Positions 56,090 through 64,000 of a DNA stretch of 64,000 nt are shown here, one piece after another; position 1 is the stretch's first letter, and each line of letters begins with the position of its first letter. The stretch comes from Persicaria tinctoria (Eukaryota; Streptophyta; Magnoliopsida; Caryophyllales; Polygonaceae). The stretch spans positions 38,453,373 to 38,517,372 of the forward strand of contig JBANSL010000008.1 in the NCBI GenBank assembly GCA_037127255.1, read 5' to 3'. The notes beneath the pieces were generated by a model. The model was given only the letters and a program-made list of their open reading frames with translations, did not search any database and had not been told where the DNA came from. Both the position numbers and the translations under genes were made by a program.

Positions 56090-56700
56090 CACTAGTAGAA
56101 AAAACGTGATTTAGCCCGGGCGCTTTTGCTAATATAGCTCGGATATGGGCAATTTGGAGTCTGGGCATTAGAGTGGTGTGATAATAGGTATAGAGCCCGG
56201 ACCTATTTCGCACGCCCATGTTATTAGACCGGGTTGGTTTTCCACCCAAATTTTTGGAAGAAGACTTTAGAGCCCGGATATAGGTATAGAGCCCGGACTC
56301 CTTCCAAATGGCCGGGTTATTTTGTCATAATATAAATCGGATATTATAATGTCCGAGCGATTTTATCCACCAAAATTCTCAAGAAAAAAGACTTTATAGC
56401 CCGGATATAGATAATATCCGGGTTATTTGGTACAATATCCGGGTTATTTGGAACCAATATCCGAGTTATTTGGTACCAATATCCGGGTTATTTGGTTCAA
56501 AATCCGGGCTATTTGGTCAACATTATCCGGGCTATTTGGTCCATCTTATGATATAAATCGACTATATATCCCGTATATGAAGGTCCGGGCTGTTATATTT
56601 TATTTATGAATTTTAATAAATATCCGATATATTTTCTTATTAATCCACTTATTGTCCCGTACGTTAAGGTCCGGGCTTTTTTCTTTTGTTTCAATTGAAA
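56090..56700. mobile_element. CACTA (En/Spm) element terminus with subterminal repeats
   Basis: It starts with the classic terminus CACTAGTAGAAAAAACG. It is followed by ~450 bp of subterminal repeats based on TATCCGGGTTATTTGG and AGCCCGGAT (at least 12 copies in both orientations), as expected for transposase-binding regions. The opposite terminus could not be found in the window, so either it lies beyond 64000 or the element is truncated. Confidence 0.75.
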
Positions 56701-57468
56701 TATCCAATTTATTTTTCTTATGATCCACCTGTTTAGTATTGAGCAACACACAAATTTCCAAAACCATATTGAACCACATTCAACCATCACACACATTTCC
56801 ATAACGACATTCAATGAACACACACAATTCCATCAGAAGCATCTGTTGACAATAAACTACCAACAAGTAGTACAAGTCCATCATAACAAAAGTAAGGTCA
56901 AACCGATCATATATCCATAATACATTAAACTAGCTAATATGGTTTACCTAGAATCCATAAGCAAGTGCATAAGTGAGTGGTACGTCCCACAAAATGGCCA
57001 ACAATTACCTAGCATGTCTTACCTAATCCAAAAGCAAATGTTCTTACGGATCGATGGGAAGGTATATAGGGAGCTGATCTATGTGCATTAGAAAATGGAC
57101 AGCAACATTTGCACTTCGGCAGTGAATTTGTTTCACACACATCTGAAGACTTCACCGACCAGCTGGTGCAATCTGATAGAAAACATAACCATGTAGCCTG
57201 TTCCAAAACCAAAAAAATATATATATGAGTCATTGTTGGGATAAAAATTATTTTTGCACATATATATTGCTACTAATATTGTTGAGGAGATATTATACAT
57301 ACATTATGATTATGATTGAGGATGTGGTAGACCAAAGTATTAATCAGTTCCTGCATATTTAGAAGAAATACCAGAAACTATGAATCACACAATGATGATT
57401 GATAACATAAGGCGGACAGCAACGATAAAAATAACATTGCAATGAATTTGTACTGCTTACATGATTAG

Positions 57469-57902
57469 GTTGAACACATTATCCAACCACTCTCTTTGGA
57501 TTTCTTCGATATCCTTGTTTTCGTAAGTCGATTCGTCATTGAACCACTAAAATATAAAACAACATATATATCTTATATGAAACTAAATAATCAAATAAAG
57601 TACAACTCCAAGTAAGAAAGTGAAAAGCGCTACCTTGTGCGGGATAAGACAAGATCCTCGAGATATTATATCCCGAATAAACTTCAAAACGTAGTATCCA
57701 CAATCCATTTTGTCAGTCGTTCGGGGACACTGAACATCACATCACTTGTATAAGAATATGAAATACACAATAACTTTCATGTTCATAATTTGACCAAAAA
57801 AAATATAAAAGAATATATTCTTAACCTTAACTACATGCCACAAAGGTTCTTTTCGGGGAGTTTTCTTGCCCAACTTGAAATATTTCAGTTTATAGCTCCT
57901 GG
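57469..57902 (-). pseudogene. Ulp1-like cysteine protease, C-terminal exons
   Basis: Three minus-strand exon blocks. 57902-57834 encodes SYKLKYFKLGKKTPRKEPLW followed by HVVK and a GT donor. ~57730-57640 encodes CPRTTDKMDCGYYVLKFIRD, with the catalytic Cys in DCGYYV. ~57549-57469 encodes ESTYENKDIEEIQREWLDNV. This is the C48 (Ulp1/SUMO-protease-like) fold as carried by many plant CACTA and MULE elements. The upstream part with the catalytic His and Asp is at 62558-62836. The gene is split by the CACTA element 57921-62486. Origin as a TE-carried protease rather than a host SUMO protease is inferred from context. Confidence 0.7.
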
Positions 57903-57920
57903 GAAGACAAAATATACATA

Positions 57921-60900
57921 CACTACTAAAATAATGTGAAATCGGGACGACCATTAGGAATGGATTCAGGGACAAATAGCCATCCCTAATCACGTCAGAG
58001 ACGGATTTAGGGACAGATCAGTCATTTGTCTCTAAAAATAGCGATGGTAAATAGCAACGACACATAGCAACGGATATAGGGACGAGTTTTAAATCAGTCC
58101 CTAATTCTTTCTCTATTAGCAACGACCTTCGATGCGACTTAGGACACCCCCAATAGTAATGAGAATTGTGACGCCCTACATCTGTTCCTACTTTTGTTCT
58201 TATACCCGCCCCTAAATCCGCCCCAAAACATATTCCTATTTTCGTCTTAAAGTTCGTTGCAACATTTGTCCCTACTTCTGCCTTGAAAATCACTCTAAGT
58301 TCGTACCTAATTTGTCCCTAAATCCTTTTCGATATCTGTCTCTAAATTTGTCCGTAAATTCATCTGTATATTCATTTCTATACTTGTCCCTAAATTCGTT
58401 TATATATTAGTCTCTATGTTTGTCCCTAAATTCATCCATATATACGTCTTCTGTATTTGTTTATTTTCGTCCCTAATATGCTTCGCTTTCCATCCCCAAC
58501 TCCATTTCATGTCTTTGTAATCCATACATAAATATTAATTCAACCAAAGTTGTATTTGTAAACCAATATATAACTCTTGGACTCTTGGTAAACCATGAAA
58601 CACTTAACTAAAAGTACTTAAACATCTAACAAATAATACTCAAACTGTTTCGGCAACAATTAACTTCTAATGCATACAAAGAAATATTCCAAAGAAAATC
58701 AAAGAAGATTATTTATTGACAGAATTTTTAACTGAGTTGATCTGCTCCAATGCATCATCGTACAGTCTTGTCTTGGTTCGTTCCACGGATCTGTCCAATA
58801 ATCTCCTCCATTTTGTTATACAATATCCACCAAGTTGTCATATCTTTCCTTGAAACATATCTACTTGAAGACTCTACTCCATTGGTATATTGAACAACTC
58901 TTCCTTTTTCATTCCTCTAGCATTCATTCATGACACAATGGACTTAGTTTCATTTCCCTGCATTCAGATAAGAAAACAAATCCCGTTAAAGCAAAAGTTT
59001 ATAGAAAACTATCCTTGCTCTCTATTCATACAATTGTTGCTACAAAACAATCGAGAGTTATTTATGCCATACAGAGTAACGTATGCTTCATTGGACCTTA
59101 ATAAAGATCTCAACCAAAATGATATTTCATATGTTGGCTTTTAGCCATCGAAAAGTCGATTCCTAGCTAGATAAACTTGGATTAACACATTAATTATGAG
59201 CTTATTAACTTGGATTTTAGTCCAAGTTAAACTAATAGATCATTCACCTCTCTTTCCATTAATTCATACATATATTCACAGTTAGCACAAATTACAAGAA
59301 ACGTGCATATGAGATAATGATCACGATGAAAAGTTAAAGAAGGGGCAGCAAGGGACTTACATAACCAATATATTTGCCAACTAAGGAAGATCTTCTTTGT
59401 CTTTGAACATTCTTTACATGTCATTGATCCAAACATATAATGCAACACATTCACTTCCTGACCACATTCCAAAAAGCAACAACTCAAGGTAAGAAACATA
59501 TTAAGAAACCAAAACAAGAAAATACAGACAACTGTGCCAATGGTACTTATGTGTATTGACAAACCAAACAAGTCTATTTTTATGAAAGATTTCGGAGAAA
59601 AGGCCCCTCTTTGGGGCTTCATGTAGAACTCTAGCAGCATGTTCCTAGTAGTGGGAAGTAAAATTTATTCCTCAAAACTACGAGTATACATTTGCAATCA
59701 GAAACTGAATTAAAATAGTTGGTGAAATTTGACAATCCCTGCTATCCTAGAAAGTGGCTAGTAAAACTGTAAAACAATATCAAATTTGTTTTGTAATCAC
59801 ATTAGCAGTTTAGTCAGGAAAGTCGCTGGAAAAATAATGTTAATCAACCCAAAACCACCACAAAGGCAAAACAACATCAAATTGAACTTATCAGAAACAT
59901 AAACTAAATGCAAGCATAAACTGGATTTAAAAAAAAGAACCAAGCCAGGACCTACAATGGAAAACTGATAGTTCCAGAATTCATATATCGAAATCAAAGT
60001 GATCACATGCCTACCACTAACTGGTATTCCAATTCAGTAGGAAAAAAACAGAGAAAAGAAGGGGAATTAACAGGACATGTACATTATGGCCGCCCCGAAG
60101 TTACAACGATCCCGCCGAGGGTTCACACAGGGCTTTGATCTACTCAAAGTCGGACTCATTGGCCTCTTCTCGGGCTCCTCGAACCACTGATTTGGCACCT
60201 CTTTTAAATACCCAAACTGAAAAGCCCCAAATTGCAACCCTAGAAATTGCAACCAAAATCAGTCAAACTCGGAAATTGAGCATACGATTAGAGGGAAGGG
60301 CAAAAGAAGTTCATAATTTGGGCTATAATCTCTCAAATATCACCCAAATAGAAGATTTGGGGTTGAAATTCGCAACAACAAAAAAAACAGTACAGAGGTT
60401 AGGTAAACTTATAAGTTATAACCAGTGCAGAATTTTACCGATTCCGACGACGGAGTTGATGACAGAGCGAGTTACAGACCTGTGAGAGAGGAGGAGTCGT
60501 TCAAAAGGAGGAGCCAGTTACAGACCGGTGAGAGTTGGAGTCGTTCGACAGGAGAAACTGAGGAAGAGGTGAAATGGGAGGTTTTCAGAATGACGATATA
60601 TCCGACATACTCCGTAGGATTTAGGGTTAGTATTTGTTACCCGTGTTTTTACGCGCTTTATTTGTTAATAAATTATTTTATTTTATTAAAATTATTTTTT
60701 ATTTTAAATTTTATGTGATTATTAAAATATTTTATTTGAAATTTTTTAATAAAACTTTTCAAACTATCATAAATTAACTTAAATCATAAAAAAACATACA
60801 AAACAACTTAATGTAAAATAATTTTAATTGTGCTAAAAAATAATAGGTTTTGTAACGATATAAAATACGAGGTTGAGAATTAGTAAAAAATATTAATGAT

Positions 60901-62486
60901 AAGATTTTATTGTTCAGTAGATAATTAATTAAATGAAATCTTATCATTAGATATAATAAACTAAAATAATCAATCTTAAAAGATAACGTAATTTAAGGTA
61001 TAATAATTATAAAATAACTCATGGTAAAATGATATATATTATAACAATTTAAGATATGAGATTAACACATAGGATGACACGAGGATAAAATAGATGAGAT
61101 TATTGTTTAACGTGACTTAAATATATTGGATCATCATTAATTGATGTGTCAAAAAACACATGTCATATTGCATTAAAAACAACACATAGATAAATTGCAC
61201 TAGAAAATCGAACCCTTTTCCACCCCTTTTATATACTCTTTACTCATCTATTTTATAAGTAGGGTATACTTATAGCTTATAGACACCTAAGGAAATATGC
61301 TTCAGGTCTCTATTTTAGTATATTATATAAATAAATATAGATAGACAGAAGGGGTTCAAATTGATTTGGAACTTATCTTCGTGCCTTTTAAATTGTTTTT
61401 AGATAAAATATTTAACATCATTCAAAAAAATGATATGATATATATAAATCTATTTACATCTTATATTTAGAAAAACTGATGTTATAAAGTTATTTATCAT
61501 CACATGTTAATCACCTGATATAAAAATGCCAGTATTCTAAAGATACCTAAGCATCTTATAAAACTTTTAAAATAATATTAAATAGTGAACGAAATAAACA
61601 TCATTAGCCAATTTAATATATACTATATCCAATCGATCAAACAATGTGATGTTTTAGGTTATTGAATTTCATTTAAAATAAGTGTTATTTTAAGTCTTTA
61701 TGCAAAATAATTAAAATTGATTTATCCAAATTGTTATTTACAATGGTTTATCTAACTATTTTCTTTTAAACTATTCACTCATTGGTTAAAATATTGATAA
61801 ACATTAAATAAATGGTAAATTTTATAAAAATTATATAACAACAATGTTATATAGTCTCTCCTTTACATAAACATTGTGTGAAAAGTTAAACATAATTTAG
61901 TTATAGAAGATCACAAAATTAAGGGAGAAGATCGACGCAATAAAATTAAAAGATACATATCGATAATTATATGTTAATCTAGGGATGGATTTGGAGATGA
62001 AATTAGCAACGGATTCAGATACGATTTTGGGGGATGAATACGGGGACAAAGCTAGGGATGAATTTTGTGACAAATTAAGGACGTCTCTATTCACCAACAA
62101 ATATTGTGCTATCAACTTATTTCATTCATTAAATTGCGTCAAATTCTCATTCATCCCTACTTTCATTGTTAATTAGGGATGAATTTAGCCACATTTTTGT
62201 ATTCGTCCCTATATAGAGATGGAAAATGGAGTGGTTGTTATATCAGTTGCTATGTAAAGACAGATTTAGGAACGACATTTTATTCGGTCCCCATTAGGTA
62301 GGGATTCAGGGATCAATTGTAAGACATCCCAATTAGCAACAGAGTTAGTAACGCTACATCATTTTGTTCCTTATCGGCAACAACTATTGAATTATGTTGC
62401 AAAATCCGTCCCTAATAGGAACGGAGTTAGCTACAAATGAAATCCATCTCTAAAATTTGTCCCTATTTCAACTTATTTTAGTAGTG
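57921..62486. mobile_element. Complete CACTA element, non-autonomous
   Basis: 4,566 bp with TIRs CACTACTAAAATAA (14 bp perfect, ~25 of 28 extended) and TSD ATA (57918-57920, 62487-62489). Subterminal regions (57945-58500 and 61975-62470) are arrays of TTTGTCCCTAAATTC-like units, inverted at the two ends. No TNP1/TNP2 transposase is recognised. The interior holds gene-like pieces of unknown identity, probably captured. Confidence 0.93.
58500..61960. other. Interior of the CACTA element with gene-like pieces
   Basis: 60067-60252 (minus) looks like a first exon: an in-frame ATG and KEVPNQWFEEPEKRPMSP, RSKPCVNPRRDRCNFGAA. 59230-59640 (minus) contains exon-like DNA with a donor GTAAGTCCC at about 59360 and an AG near 59460. 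60460-60700 includes GGATTTAGGGTTAG as in plant 5' leaders. I do not recognise the protein. 60720-61960 is AT-rich filler. Confidence 0.35.
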
Positions 62487-62557
62487 ATATAGTTAAAAAA
62501 AAGTATACAATTTATAGCTCCTGAAAAATATATCACTTGTTTATAATAAAAAAAGAA

Positions 62558-62674
62558 TTACATTGCAACTAATTTCTCGACATCTGGTTGTGTTTTCTGA
62601 CCCAATGGATCAAGCCAACAGGCAGAACCCATATGAGGACTCATCACAATCAACACCCAGTGATGTCTACAAAT
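62558..62674 (-). pseudogene. Ulp1-like protease, exon with catalytic His and Asp
   Basis: The minus-strand frame reads ICRHHWVLIVMSPHMGSACW, then LDPLGQKTQPDVEKLVA. The HW and WLD positions are the catalytic His and Asp of C48 proteases, completing the triad with the Cys at ~57.7 kb. The first codons of the open frame upstream of 62674 come from the MITE and are not protease. Confidence 0.7.
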
Positions 62675-63173
62675 TAGGGGTGGGCACGGGACGGGACGAG
62701 ACGGGATTGGGCCGGGACGGGACTCGTCCCGCGGAATTTTTTCGGGACGGGATCGGGACGGGATTGACATTTTTTTTCGGGACGGGATGGTGTCTGGACG
62801 GGACGGGATCGGGACGGGACGGGCCTTGTCCCGCATATAAAAATAATAAAATATTATATAAATTTACAAAGTGAAAAATGCTTTCATAATTCATTATTTA
62901 GTATAATATGTTGAATACGATATTATTCTCAACTATATTAATATTATAATACTATTATTATTATTATTATTAATAATATTATAATACTATTATTAATTCA
63001 TACAATGATTGTATAATTAATTATAATGTTCAACATATTTGGCTACATTATCTTACTAGATCAGGACGGAAAGGAATTGAGACGAGATTTACCAATATTG
63101 TCTAATTATCGATTGATAGTTAGGAAGAATACCGTATTTAATTAGCTATTTGCCTCTTGTAACTGTAAATGGG

Positions 63174-63206
<33 letters not shown>

Positions 63207-63809
63207 AATCCCACGTTATAATTAAAAATAAAATAAAATAATATTACTTATTTTTATTGTTATTATTATAAAATAATTATACTTTAGAAGAAAAAAAAAT
63301 GATATAATAATAATAATAATCCCACGTTATAATTAAAAATAAAATTAAATAATATTACTCATTTTTATTGTTATTATTATAAAATAATTATACTTTACAA
63401 GAAAAAAATATAATATGATATAATAATAATAATAATAATTTTATTATAAATTAATATTATTATTAAATTATATTATAATATTATATTATATAATATTATT
63501 ATTATTATTATAAATTGAAAATTATTATTATAGTTATAAATAATATTTGCTCAAAATAATAATACTAATAATATATTATTATTATTCTATAATATTATAA
63601 TAATATTATTATTATAAAAATTATTATTATTATTATATGCGGGACGGGACGGGATTTATGGGATCCCACCGGGATCGTCCCGCGTTTCGTCCCGCATAAT
63701 TTTTGCGGGACGGGATCGGGACGGGATTTTCTATTTTATCCTAAATCCCACCGGGATCGGGACGGGACCGGGACGGGATCGGGATTTGCGGGATTTGTGC
63801 CCACTCCTA
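62675..63809. mobile_element. Non-autonomous hAT-type MITE with GGGAC repeats
   Basis: 1,135 bp with TIRs TAGGGGTGGGCAC / TAGGAGTGGGCAC and a perfect 8-bp TSD CTACAAAT (62667-62674, 63810-63817). Both ends are dense arrays of GGGACGGGATC units. The core (62840-63640) is ATT/TAA-rich. It is inserted in the Ulp1-like gene and has the same design as the element at 2630-3293. Confidence 0.93.
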
Positions 63810-63817
63810 CTACAAAT

Positions 63818-64000
63818 ACAAGCTCACTTTGTTTAAAATTGTTGACACAAATGACCAAGTATAAATATAAGAACTGATTATTGCTTACTTGGACAAATAT
63901 GGGGCAAAAATGAGTTGACTTTTAACTTCACCGCCCATCGCATTTGCAATATAACCAGCCCTTTGGTCGAGGCACTGACCATGTGGTGATATTTGATTTG
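63818..64000. other. Flank of the Ulp1-like gene, unassigned
   Basis: Probably continues the minus-strand gene (TTTAAACAAAGTGAGCTTGTATTTGTAG reads toward the exon at 62674), but too short to name. Confidence 0.3.

Noticed and set aside
62840..63640. Long ATT/TAA-rich tract as a possible origin or matrix-attachment region
   Set aside because: It is fully contained within the hAT-type MITE as its simple-repeat core.
1..64000. CRISPR arrays, bacterial operons, rRNA genes
   Set aside because: None seen. Spaced repeats here are TE subterminal arrays or minisatellites, and the window is plant nuclear DNA.

Overview
This is a 64-kb piece of a plant nuclear genome, almost certainly an angiosperm and probably a eudicot. 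The signs are Ty3/gypsy elements of the chromovirus and Athila types, a Ty1/copia element, Mutator, hAT, CACTA, Stowaway and Tourist DNA elements, a Pack-MULE with captured plant exons, AT-rich intergenic DNA, and one host gene of the plant-specific OVATE family. The species cannot be named from the sequence.

Layout. 1-12.8 kb: two broken copies of an F-box/LRR-like gene. The first is split by a 5.9-kb chromovirus (856-6774, TSD AAGAG) that itself carries a hAT-type MITE. A Pack-MULE-like element (7652-10981) with ~0.5-kb inverted repeats lies between the copies and holds exons of an ASHR1/SMYD-like methyltransferase gene. 12.8-30 kb: a nested stack. A ~4.3-kb copia element (12815-29957, TSD AACTT) with a gag-protease-unknown ORF and no RT has an 11.6-kb Athila element (13403-25035, TSD CCAAT) in its left LTR and a solo-LTR-like insert (28069-29259, TSD CTTAG) in its right LTR. 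30-44 kb: AT-rich intergenic DNA with several MITEs, microsatellites, MULE remnants, a 29-bp perfect hairpin, a Helitron-like end pair, and the only intact host gene seen, an OVATE family protein gene at 38256-38909 (minus). 44.3-53.8 kb: a young, non-coding LARD-type LTR element whose left end is an inverted copy of its own LTR end. 53.8-64 kb: MULE remnants with tandem repeats, then the broken exons of an Ulp1-like cysteine protease gene (minus strand), cut by a complete 4.6-kb CACTA element (57921-62486, TSD ATA) and a second hAT-type MITE (62675-63809), with another CACTA terminus at 56090.

How it fits together: nothing here forms a pathway. It is a transposon-dominated intergenic region. 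Target-site duplications fix the insertion order of most elements. The most unusual signals are (1) a 15-nt GC-rich perfect hairpin repeated about 19 times in six clusters inside the Athila element, including in its LTRs and its pol frame; (2) the LARD integrated with two U5-type ends; (3) the Pack-MULE with an apparently U12-type intron; and (4) two hAT-type MITEs that share termini but are built from different short tandem repeats.
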